A stretch of 64,000 nt of DNA from SCBR16-9 sp964537975. GTDB taxonomy: Bacteria > Hydrogenedentota > Hydrogenedentia > Hydrogenedentales > SCBR16-9. The position numbers and the translations under genes were made by a program. Shown here in pieces: positions 56,101 through 63,850 of the stretch; position 1 is the first letter of the stretch; each line of letters begins with the position of its first letter. Location: contig CAZIDP010000010.1 in NCBI GenBank assembly GCA_964537975.1, positions 1-64,000 of the forward strand, given 5' to 3'. The notes under the pieces were generated by a model. The model was not told where the DNA came from and did no database searches. It saw only the letters and a list, made by a program, of their open reading frames with translations.

Positions 56101-56622
56101 ATGATTACTCTCAATAATGGCTATATCCGCATGGCAGAACCCGATGATGCCCGAGCACTTTGCTGGTTGTACCTTGACGGGAAACCAAGGGCTGGACTTC
56201 TCGATAACCGCAGAGAACCATTGATACCCACGGTTGATGAGCTTCGTGAATTATTGGGACGCCATGAAGCTGCTATGGGGAATCTCTTTGCCATTGAAGA
56301 CGACATCGGTGAAGTCATGGGGTTTTGCAATTTGCGTGGCATGACGCAAGATACCGGTTTCGGTGACCTGGCAATGATGTTTCTTTCAGACGATACCTTT
56401 CAGTCAACCCTGGCAGACAGTGTTATGCACTTTGTCTTCGAACGCTCTTTCGAAAAGTCACAACGTAAACGAATTTATGCTTCATTGCTTAGTTGTGAAA
56501 CCTGTTTTCGCGATTTCCTCATACGCCATGGATTTGAAAGCAACGGGGTGCAGCGAGAAGTCATTTATACCGGGGGTAACTGGTTAAATCTCGAATCTCT
56601 GTCACTAGATACGTCAATCTGA
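56101..56622 (+). CDS. GNAT-like acetyltransferase-fold protein
   Basis: Start choice is uncertain: the ATG at 56101 begins on the GNAT first strand ('ITLNNGYIRMAEPDDARALCW'), while a TTG at 56062 is also open; neither has a strong ribosome binding site. The 173 residues follow the GNAT order, with 'AMGNLFAIEDDIGEVMGFCNLRGM' (strands 2-4) and a helix 'VMHFVFERSFEKSQRKRIYA' before 'FLIRHGFESNGVQREVIY'. The acetyl-CoA loop (Q/RxxGxG/A) is poorly conserved, so catalysis is doubtful. The tail resembles the end of the fused GNAT domain in the 59930 gene. It is the first gene of the six-gene operon. Confidence 0.75.
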   Translation: MITLNNGYIRMAEPDDARALCWLYLDGKPRAGLLDNRREPLIPTVDELRELLGRHEAAMGNLFAIEDDIGEVMGFCNLRGMTQDTGFGDLAMMFLSDDTFQSTLADSVMHFVFERSFEKSQRKRIYASLLSCETCFRDFLIRHGFESNGVQREVIYTGGNWLNLESLSLDTSI

Positions 56623-56652
56623 AAGCAATACCAATAGGGAAAATATTTACCG

Positions 56653-57297
56653 ATGTCGTTTAGCACAGACTCATACTTGCGGCGCGCAGAGCGGGAAGAT
56701 CTCGACACGGTTGTAGCCTGGATGGAAGATGAAGACTTTCAGCACTTTCTCTATGGTGATCCCACCCGCTCTCCAAAGCAGATTCGCGAACATATCGTAT
56801 CCATGTTGGGCCGTTCTGTTGGGCATACGATGCCTGGAGGGCTGTATCTCATTATCGATTCACCCTCCCAAGGGCCATTGGGCATGATTTCACTCCAAAA
56901 CGTCAGTTGGCGAAATCGTTCATGTAACCTGGACTTTTACTTGGGCAGTAAGGGCATGAGAAACCACATGATGACAGCAATTGCAGTATATCGAGCCTTG
57001 GAATACTGCTTTGATGAGTTAAATTTGCATCGGGTTGCCGCATACATATATGCATTCAATACTCCATCTTGGCGAATATTCCAAAAGGCTGGCGCTATTC
57101 GTGAGTTGGTCATGCGGAATCACATTGTCCGTAATGGCAATTTGTATGATGTTTACGGTTATGGATTGTTACGCCGTGAATTTGAAGCTGTTCGCGCGCA
57201 AAACAAGAGCATGCATAGTGTATCGTTACAACAGATGATTTTAAAATTGGCAGAAGTAGAAGACGATACGCCAATGGATGAGGCAGCTACCCCGTGA
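56653..57297 (+). CDS. GNAT family N-acetyltransferase-like protein
   Basis: This 214-residue protein begins 'YLRRAEREDLDTVVAWMEDEDFQHFLYGD', the N-terminal pattern of RimJ/RimL-type GNATs. It continues 'GGLYLIIDSPSQGPLGMISLQNV', 'NLDFYLGSKGMRNHMMTAIAVYRALEYCFDEL' in parts, and 'NLHRVAAYIYAFNTPSWRIFQKAGAIRE', the acceptor-side end of the fold. The CoA-binding loop lacks the usual QxxGxG, reading 'GSKGMRNHMM'. It is cytosolic. It follows the first GNAT by 30 bases and overlaps the CPBP gene by 4 bases (GTGA), so co-translation is expected. Confidence 0.85.
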   Translation: MSFSTDSYLRRAEREDLDTVVAWMEDEDFQHFLYGDPTRSPKQIREHIVSMLGRSVGHTMPGGLYLIIDSPSQGPLGMISLQNVSWRNRSCNLDFYLGSKGMRNHMMTAIAVYRALEYCFDELNLHRVAAYIYAFNTPSWRIFQKAGAIRELVMRNHIVRNGNLYDVYGYGLLRREFEAVRAQNKSMHSVSLQQMILKLAEVEDDTPMDEAATP

Positions 57298-58013
57298 ATG
57301 TGGTAATTGCTCTGTTTGGCGTTTTCTTTTTGGGCTATTTCCTGCATGCACTTTACGCAAACCTTGCATCCGCTGAACAAGACGCAACAGTAAAACCTGG
57401 CCCCAATGTTTTTCTTTTACAAACGCCTTTGTTTATTTTATCTATTTTTATTGCTGCCAGAGAAGGTTACATGGACAGGGGACTTATCTCACCACCATTC
57501 ATTGCTCTGGGGGTTCTGGCTGGACATCTGACTTTTGCTGTATCGGTCTGGATTACACACAGGAACGGACAAGACGCCTGGAAACATTTTACCCACATAC
57601 GCCCTGTTTTATATTTTTTCCAAGAAAGCCCGACCCTGATTATCCGTTTTCTTGTTATCAGTGTTATAGAAGAAATCATCTACCGCGCTGCCCTTCAACC
57701 GCTTCTAATTAACTGGTCGAGCAATCCAATATTTGCAATTGCGGTGGTTGCCATCCTGTTTTCTGTGGTACACTGGCACTTCTTTCGAAACCGGCTACCC
57801 GATTCATTGGAATTTCTTGGATTCTCAATATTACTTGGCGTACTGTTTTACTATACAGGCAATTTGGCACTTGTTATCTTGATTCACACACTGCGAAATC
57901 TCGAAATTGTCTATCTGGAATATCTAGTGAAGCTGGATGAATTAAAAGATGAAACTTCAGCACTGCAATATATTGAGCAGCAATATGTACGACAGACATC
58001 GGAGAAATTTTAA
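57294..58013 (+). CDS. CPBP-family intramembrane metalloprotease
   Basis: This 239-residue protein starts at GTG overlapping the GNAT stop. Six to seven membrane helices are visible. The family motifs are present: motif 1 'VIEEIIYRAALQ' (Glu126-Glu127-x3-Arg131), motif 2 'FSVVHWHFF' (His160) and motif 3 'LIHTLRN'. CPBP (Abi) proteases include Rce1 and proteins that mature or give immunity to bacteriocin-type peptides. Here the position between GNATs and an ABC exporter suggests cleavage of a leader peptide or self-protection. The C-terminal ~30 residues are cytosolic and charged. The ABC ATPase start follows by 2 bases. Confidence 0.9.
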   Translation: MNVVIALFGVFFLGYFLHALYANLASAEQDATVKPGPNVFLLQTPLFILSIFIAAREGYMDRGLISPPFIALGVLAGHLTFAVSVWITHRNGQDAWKHFTHIRPVLYFFQESPTLIIRFLVISVIEEIIYRAALQPLLINWSSNPIFAIAVVAILFSVVHWHFFRNRLPDSLEFLGFSILLGVLFYYTGNLALVILIHTLRNLEIVYLEYLVKLDELKDETSALQYIEQQYVRQTSEKF

Positions 58014-58015
58014 CG

Positions 58016-59035
58016 GTGAACACAGAATCGCTGGTTACACTGGATGGTATTCACAAAACCTTTTTTACACGCCATTTCTTTTATAAAGATGGTGATGTTG
58101 CTCGACGCAAGATATATGTAAAAAAAGAAGTACCGGCGGCACAAGATATCAATCTGAATATTGCCCCGGGACATATATTCGGGTTACTCGGACCCAATGG
58201 GGCTGGGAAGACAACAACGGTTAAAATGATATCCGGGCTGGTTAAACCTGACCAGGGAACAGTCTGGGTAGATGGCATCAATGTAGAACGGGCCCGCAAA
58301 AAGGCATTACGAAAGATTGGTGTGGTACTGGAGGGGACACGCACCACTATATGGCCATTGACCCCAATGGAGAATCTGCGTTATTACGGCAACTTGAAGA
58401 ATGTACGGGGCCGTGTGCTTAAAGAACGGGCAACCCAATTGTTAGATTTTATCGGTCTTTCAGAAAAGAGAGATATTCAGGTGCGCCTGTTGTCTCGGGG
58501 ACAAAAACAAAAATTGGCTATCTGTATAGCCTTGATAGCCGACCCAAAAATTATCTTGCTGGACGAACCGACGACCGGTCTCGATGTGCAAAGCAGTCGC
58601 GCTATAAAAGACAAAATAATCGAAGTTACCCGAGAACAAGGTAAAGCAGTGCTTGTCACCACACATGACATGCATGTGGCTCAGGAACTGTGCGACACCA
58701 TTGGCATTATTGACAAAGGGGTCATGATTACCTGTAAGCCTACCGGTGAATTAATTGAACTGTTCAGTGAGACCGTTTTTGTTTTCCGTCTGGATGAATC
58801 ACCAAATCTGGATACCATAAAAGATATCCCGGGCATTCTGCACGCAAAAAATGAAGTCAAAAAGGGTGAAAAGATATTGGTTCTTCATATGACCCCGAAC
58901 AACACATTTCGTTCTGAAGCCCTGTATGCCGTTATCGAACAACTCAGAAACGCCGGTATACAATTGCATGGTATCGATCAACGCCAGCAAAACCTGGAAA
59001 GCGTTTTTCTTCAACTTACAACCAGTTCTATATAA
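58016..59035 (+). CDS. ABC transporter ATP-binding protein (ABC-2/NatA type)
   Basis: This 339-residue protein starts at GTG, 2 bases after the CPBP gene. It shows Walker A 'GPNGAGKTT' (residues 59-67), the signature 'LSRGQKQKLAIC', Walker B 'IILLDEPTTGLD' and the switch 'LVTTHDMHVAQEL'. The C-terminal ~90 residues are the extension usual in NatA/ABC-2 subfamily ATPases. A basic insert near residues 25-40 ('DGDVARRKIYVKKEV') is typical of 'daunorubicin/YbhF-like' importless exporters. It powers export through the permease encoded next. In this operon the natural cargo would be the modified peptide. Confidence 0.95.
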   Translation: MNTESLVTLDGIHKTFFTRHFFYKDGDVARRKIYVKKEVPAAQDINLNIAPGHIFGLLGPNGAGKTTTVKMISGLVKPDQGTVWVDGINVERARKKALRKIGVVLEGTRTTIWPLTPMENLRYYGNLKNVRGRVLKERATQLLDFIGLSEKRDIQVRLLSRGQKQKLAICIALIADPKIILLDEPTTGLDVQSSRAIKDKIIEVTREQGKAVLVTTHDMHVAQELCDTIGIIDKGVMITCKPTGELIELFSETVFVFRLDESPNLDTIKDIPGILHAKNEVKKGEKILVLHMTPNNTFRSEALYAVIEQLRNAGIQLHGIDQRQQNLESVFLQLTTSSI

Positions 59036-59085
59036 GTTACACAACTGCATTTTTAAGCCATATACACTAGATCAGGTAAACATAA

Positions 59086-59925
59086 ATGGGATTTTTTTTA
59101 GTCATGAAGGCCGAGATTGTTCGGTCACTTATTATCATGCGTCGTTACTGGTTCCGAACCTTGACAGGAATGGCTATCGGGTATGGCATGCTGATGGTTC
59201 TCATCGTCGGGTTCATGTCCAGCCGTGACTCAATTGGTGACGCCATGAACGGTCGTTTCGCTGATCCTACTACAGCCACCAACTTTGTTCTGGGATTCAT
59301 TCTTGGCATGTTTGCCTTCGGTGTCGTTGGTATGTTTACCCAGGGCATTCAGGGTATGGCGCAATCAGGCGTTCTCGAACAGTTGTGTATGAGTCCACAT
59401 GGGCTGATTGTAAACTTTTTGGCTCAAGCGGTTGTCAGCGCCACCACTTCTGTGCTGTATTCCAGTATTATGGTCTGGTTGGTGACTATATCAGTGAATG
59501 GTGTTTTGTATTTTGATTTTATACCTGTTTTTGTATTACTTGCCCTCACATTCATTAATTTATTGGGATTCGGCTTCATGATGGGGGGGCTGGTTCTGGT
59601 TTTCAAGCAAGTGGGACAGGTAGCGATTTTGATCCGTATGGCATTGTTTGCACTGGCTATCTTCGCACGGGAGGAACTGCTGGAACAACACTTTTTTATC
59701 TCAGCGTTGGTTCATGCATTACCTATTACCGACGCTGCAATATGTTTGAAATACGTTTTGATATATGGCCAGGGTTCAGTTGACGGAGAATTTTCTTCGG
59801 TCTTTACCCACCCTTCGTTTTTCTTCTTGATTGTAAGTTGTGTGTTATGGACTAGCATCGGTATTGCCTGCTTTAAAACAATGGAAAACTGGAGTCGTTC
59901 TCGGGGAACGCTGGGGACCTACTAA
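59086..59925 (+). CDS. ABC-2 type permease
   Basis: This 279-residue protein has six membrane helices, beginning 'MGFFLVMKAEIVRSLIIMRRYWFRTL' (cytosolic amphipathic start) and including 'ATNFVLGFILGMFAFGVVGMF', 'TQGIQGMAQSGVLEQLCMSP' (the coupling loop of ABC-2 permeases) and 'LLGFGFMMGGLVLVFKQVGQ'. It would form a dimer with the preceding ATPase. The start at 59086 has aggt upstream; an in-frame ATG six codons later is an alternative. The next gene starts 4 bases after the stop. Confidence 0.88.
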   Translation: MGFFLVMKAEIVRSLIIMRRYWFRTLTGMAIGYGMLMVLIVGFMSSRDSIGDAMNGRFADPTTATNFVLGFILGMFAFGVVGMFTQGIQGMAQSGVLEQLCMSPHGLIVNFLAQAVVSATTSVLYSSIMVWLVTISVNGVLYFDFIPVFVLLALTFINLLGFGFMMGGLVLVFKQVGQVAILIRMALFALAIFAREELLEQHFFISALVHALPITDAAICLKYVLIYGQGSVDGEFSSVFTHPSFFFLIVSCVLWTSIGIACFKTMENWSRSRGTLGTY

Positions 59926-59929
59926 GATT

Positions 59930-61921
59930 ATGTCACGGATGTACTTTCATCGATTCGAAAAACATGGCAAGCGTTACGCCATAGATATCCAGACTTGCTT
60001 TTGTTTCGAATGCGACACTATCTCGTGGGATGTTCTTGAATATTATCCGGAGTGTACCGTCAATGCCATAAAGCACCATTTACAAGACAAACACCCCCCG
60101 CATGAAATCGATGAAGTCGTTGGAGAGCTGGAATGGTTGCGTTCAACCAAAGCTATACTTCCTCCTCCCCGCCTTGAAGACATGCAAAAGCAGTTCACTA
60201 TCGACAAAGACTTACACACCCTCTTTATGATACTGGGTATGCCTGACATTGACAATCAGGAACAACCAGTCAAAAAGTCTCGCTGGAACTTTTTTAAAAA
60301 GAAAAAAACTTTCAAAGTTGTTCAAGAAAACAACTGGGTTTTGCTATTACAAAAAGCATTGAACTTACTCTATGCACGTTCAGGAAATTTTCAGCATCCC
60401 CGGTTGGTGTTACTTTTTACAAATGATTTCATCCGGCACAATGCTTCCGAATTGGCCAATCAAATAGTAATGATCTTGCGTTCAGCGGTCACCACCGGAA
60501 AAACTCTCACGCTTGCATTACGTCGATGTGATAGCAAAATAATAGCTGACAAAAAATCACCGTTATCCGGCCATGCGGTATCGGTTCAACTGGAATTTTC
60601 ATCAGAAACCACAAATTCCCTTGACACCAAAGTAGTAGAACAGCGTTTGAAGCTATTGTCACAACTGGCAGTAGAGACACCAAAGGCCCTCACCAGTTTC
60701 GCTCTGGACAACAAGGCAACAGACCAGGTCTGGATAATAGTACACCCTGGAAAACAGGAGATATTTTCAGCTGTACAATCCCTGTTTCGAGCCAAGCTTA
60801 ACCTGATATCCCTTGATCTCGAAAGTGCATATCTTACATTAAAGCCAGAAAATGCCTTGGCATTGATGAAGAACCTGCAAGAAGTCGCCAATGAATATAG
60901 TGCCCGGCTGTTGAAGCAAGAACATATCCGCTTGGAACCGCTCGCGTCATTGTTCAAACAAATTTATGAGGGCGAACCTCAATTACGCGGAGACCCGACA
61001 GGGTTACATAGCTTGGCAATAAACCAACATGGACAATTATTTCCAGGATTGCATTTTATTGACTCCTTGGCCTTCGAATGTGGAAATTTGGATACAGGCG
61101 CACTGAATGCGTCAGCTATACGGTGCTTCGAAGATGTAGGCGCTTTGACGACTCCGGATTGCATGCGTTGCTGGGCACAGAGCTTGTGCGGTGGTGGCTA
61201 TGCTTCGGTACACCAAAACTGGAATGACTCATTCAGAACACCGGATGCACGTTGGTGTGAAGGGCAACGAGAATGGCTGGAGTCTGCCATTGTCGCATTT
61301 AACGCGCTATCCACACAGGATGTTAACTTTACACGCTTGTATGCATCACTACGTGGGACAAATGGACCCTCGTTATGGCGCATGTTAAAAGCTGCCTGGA
61401 GCACGCATGTTGTGCCACGCCCCATCCAGGAATCAGATGCGTCCATGTTAAAGACTTGGGAAAACTGGAATACCTCGGCCTACTTTCTGTTCAATGAAAG
61501 TGGATTATTGTTGGCAACACAATATGATCGTGAAATGGACTCCTTGCATCCACGTGGTATCGACCAGGAATACGTTCTCACGCGCAGGAACGGTACCCCC
61601 ATTGGTTTGCTTAAAATGCGTCCATTCCCGCTACCAGGTACCATGATGCTTTGGGTTCACTTCCGGAATAATTCAGACTACGCAGACACACGCATTCAAA
61701 AATCATTCCGTTCCATCATTGATGAACTGACTAAACAAAATCATGCAATTAAGTCTGTTATGACTCCTGTCGCCCTTGGCGATAAAGACAATACCAGCGA
61801 TACCGGCCTTGATACCTTTCTGAACACATTAAATTTTACAAAAACAGGTATACAACGTGAGGCACTGTATTTGCATGGTAATTACAGCGACATCACATTG
61901 TATACCCTGAATTTTCGATAA
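59930..61921 (+). CDS. Degenerate radical-SAM/SPASM peptide maturase fused to GNAT domain
   Basis: The ATG at 59930 sits 4 bases after the permease stop. The 663-residue protein opens with a PqqD/maturase-like N-terminal domain ('HRFEKHGKRYAIDIQT', 'ISWDVLEYYPE', residues 1-80). Residues ~150-370 resemble a radical-SAM barrel but hold no CxxxCxxC. Residues ~358-460 are a SPASM domain: Cys411-x2-Cys414-x5-Cys420 and Cys443 ('RWCEGQREWLE') keep the auxiliary cluster II set. The cluster I positions are changed: Gly373 in 'LFPG' where 'PC' is usual, and Tyr424 in 'CGGGY' where 'CGGGC' is usual. Residues ~500-663 form a GNAT-like domain ('FTKTGIQREALYLHGNY'). Probably a non-radical pseudoenzyme or scaffold binding a peptide. 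It is the last gene of the operon. Confidence 0.78.
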   Translation: MSRMYFHRFEKHGKRYAIDIQTCFCFECDTISWDVLEYYPECTVNAIKHHLQDKHPPHEIDEVVGELEWLRSTKAILPPPRLEDMQKQFTIDKDLHTLFMILGMPDIDNQEQPVKKSRWNFFKKKKTFKVVQENNWVLLLQKALNLLYARSGNFQHPRLVLLFTNDFIRHNASELANQIVMILRSAVTTGKTLTLALRRCDSKIIADKKSPLSGHAVSVQLEFSSETTNSLDTKVVEQRLKLLSQLAVETPKALTSFALDNKATDQVWIIVHPGKQEIFSAVQSLFRAKLNLISLDLESAYLTLKPENALALMKNLQEVANEYSARLLKQEHIRLEPLASLFKQIYEGEPQLRGDPTGLHSLAINQHGQLFPGLHFIDSLAFECGNLDTGALNASAIRCFEDVGALTTPDCMRCWAQSLCGGGYASVHQNWNDSFRTPDARWCEGQREWLESAIVAFNALSTQDVNFTRLYASLRGTNGPSLWRMLKAAWSTHVVPRPIQESDASMLKTWENWNTSAYFLFNESGLLLATQYDREMDSLHPRGIDQEYVLTRRNGTPIGLLKMRPFPLPGTMMLWVHFRNNSDYADTRIQKSFRSIIDELTKQNHAIKSVMTPVALGDKDNTSDTGLDTFLNTLNFTKTGIQREALYLHGNYSDITLYTLNFR

Positions 61922-61944
61922 ATCAGACAATATGCTCTTGAAAA

Positions 61945-62832
61945 TCAACTGGCTGCATGTGTAATGAAAGCCATGTAGGGGTTCACGGGAAATTCTTCAC
62001 CAGGGTACCGTTGAAATTTTACATGACCGTCCATATATAAAACATTGGAACCACTAGGTGCATGGTTGAATCGTTTCACATCAACACTCAGGACATCCCA
62101 CATAATTGTCAACTCAGATTGCGCCATTGATGAAGCAGCCGGATTATTAATATCGGTAATGAAAAGTCGTTCAGCGCCTTCCTGCATTCGGATCAAGGGC
62201 AATATACCTTGTTCGGGATGACGTAAATAATGTTGAGCAAACGGGTTTTCAAACATGGGCCAGATGGCTTCAACTACATCTCGAATACCCTGTGAATCAT
62301 TGGGATTGAAATCGGGCGACTCTGGATTAAATCCGGGCCAACCTTTGAGAAAGCGATTGTCTTTTGGCGCGACATATCCCAGATAGGCGTAAGAAGAGTC
62401 ACCATAGAGCGCAAAATTTCCGCAACCTGTTCGATGGTCCAGATCAAGATTGCCATTTGCGTCGTACCAACTTTCTGCTCCACCTGGTTCCTGAACAGCA
62501 GTACGGTCTGAACTAGACGGGCAGATTAATATTTTGGCATCATTCAAATAATCTGGATATATCGACAAGGCATCTGGCATCCAGACATGGTTGCGCTCTA
62601 CCAGGTCGGGATTAAAATCACAAAGTCGTACCTTGGGAGGGAACATTCCTCTGTTCTCACCTGCATACATTTTGAAAACAATACCCATCTGCTTGAGATT
62701 ATTTGCGCAGGAGGCACGACGGGCAGCCTCTCGTGCGCGGGCTAGTGCAGGCAACAATATTCCTGCCAGTATGCCTATGATAGCTATCACTACCAACAAT
62801 TCAATTAAAGTAAAACCATTTCTCGTTCTCAT
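61945..62832 (-). CDS. Prepilin-type DUF1559 protein
   Basis: This 295-residue protein starts 'MRTRNG-FTLIELLVVIAI' after aggag: prepilin peptidase site after Gly6, then the pilin helix and 'LLPALARAREAARRASCANN'. The C-terminus has 'NHAPSGSNVLYMDGHVKFQR', a His-x10-Asp-Gly motif as in the 35.4 kb paralogue. The middle differs strongly from that paralogue, so they are distinct members. It is the third gene of a minus-strand operon after the sigma and anti-sigma genes, with only 38 bases between it and the anti-sigma gene, which suggests it belongs to their regulon. It converges with the peptide-maturation operon, with 23 bases between stops. Confidence 0.93.
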   Translation of the reverse strand: MRTRNGFTLIELLVVIAIIGILAGILLPALARAREAARRASCANNLKQMGIVFKMYAGENRGMFPPKVRLCDFNPDLVERNHVWMPDALSIYPDYLNDAKILICPSSSDRTAVQEPGGAESWYDANGNLDLDHRTGCGNFALYGDSSYAYLGYVAPKDNRFLKGWPGFNPESPDFNPNDSQGIRDVVEAIWPMFENPFAQHYLRHPEQGILPLIRMQEGAERLFITDINNPAASSMAQSELTIMWDVLSVDVKRFNHAPSGSNVLYMDGHVKFQRYPGEEFPVNPYMAFITHAAS

Positions 62833-62870
62833 CTAAAAACTCCTATCGTTAGTAACTATTCAAAAACTTG

Positions 62871-63788
62871 TCAATTCACAGCATTATCAGATACCAGTGG
62901 GAAGCCGTCCGCATCTTGCATCAGTCCATATGCCCACTGGAGCACATCGTCGGGGTGTGCTTGCAAATGCTGGAGGAACGCGTCTGGGTCAAAGAACGTC
63001 TCGGGTTGTGGTCCGGAGTAAGAAAGCACGACATCAATGGATTCACCACTCTGTGGGTTCCAATACAACAAACGAACCGGCAAACGACTGTCACGCAAAG
63101 CCCATATCCGCAACCATTCGGCATGACCCTCATGAGCAAGCTCAAATGCCACTAAATCATTTGAGATACCCACATTTTCACTTGGAAGCGGCAAAGACAA
63201 TTCACCATCTATTGGCAAGGCATGTACCAACACTTCCAAAGAAAAAACTTCCGCTTTACCAATCTTTTCAATGACTTCCTGTATAAGGACTTGTGCGCCT
63301 AAAGGATCAGGTGTTCCACGTACCCGGCCACGATACGGAATAGATGTGTAGATGTTGAAGTTCTCACCAAAATGCATGACATCTCCCGCACGGAATCGCA
63401 TTTTGCCGTCATCGCGCAGCCAGAGTTCCAGTTGAGATACAGGCTCCAGCGGAGATGGTTTTACATATATCGTGGCATGCATGTAACTTACCGCACTGAA
63501 ACGTTCGGCTACTTCAGCCCACGTCGGAGGTGTATTGCCACCCAGAGTGACAAATCCCAGCAGTACGACCAATAGCATTACCCCCAGGCTGTAAGCCCAT
63601 CGCAGTTCACCAAACAGCAGTCTTCGCCAACTTGTCTGTCGGGGCTGCATTGCCAGATATTCACCAAAAGCATCAATTCGATTATTCAATTTCCGATTGA
63701 TCTCAGGCGGCGGCTCATTGCCTAAAGACTTGTGTACCATGTTATCCAACCACTCCTCATTTTTATTTGAATCATTTTTTTTATTCAT
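62871..63788 (-). CDS. Putative anti-sigma factor, single-pass membrane protein
   Basis: This 305-residue protein starts after aggag. A cytosolic N-terminal ~65 residues is charged and helical. One membrane helix follows at about 69-88 ('AYSLGVMLLVVLLGFVTLGG'), then a periplasmic beta-rich domain of about 215 residues starting 'PPTWAEVAERFSAVSYMHATIYVK'. That phrase resembles the start of the periplasmic domain in planctomycete-type regulators next to ECF sigma genes. No zinc-binding HxxxCxxC motif is seen, so it is not a classical ZAS protein. The call rests mainly on its position directly after an ECF sigma gene. The gap to the sigma stop is 62 bases. Confidence 0.65.
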   Translation of the reverse strand: MNKKNDSNKNEEWLDNMVHKSLGNEPPPEINRKLNNRIDAFGEYLAMQPRQTSWRRLLFGELRWAYSLGVMLLVVLLGFVTLGGNTPPTWAEVAERFSAVSYMHATIYVKPSPLEPVSQLELWLRDDGKMRFRAGDVMHFGENFNIYTSIPYRGRVRGTPDPLGAQVLIQEVIEKIGKAEVFSLEVLVHALPIDGELSLPLPSENVGISNDLVAFELAHEGHAEWLRIWALRDSRLPVRLLYWNPQSGESIDVVLSYSGPQPETFFDPDAFLQHLQAHPDDVLQWAYGLMQDADGFPLVSDNAVN

Positions 63789-63850
63789 ATTGAATGCTCC
63801 TATATGTTTATCTGCTTATCTAATATTTTGTGTCTGATTTTTTCTTTAAT

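Noticed and set aside
59840..59929. Longer N-terminus for the SPASM-like protein
   Set aside because: An upstream in-frame start would overlap the permease by 86 bases and add residues unlike maturase N-termini; the ATG at 59930 begins directly on the expected domain.
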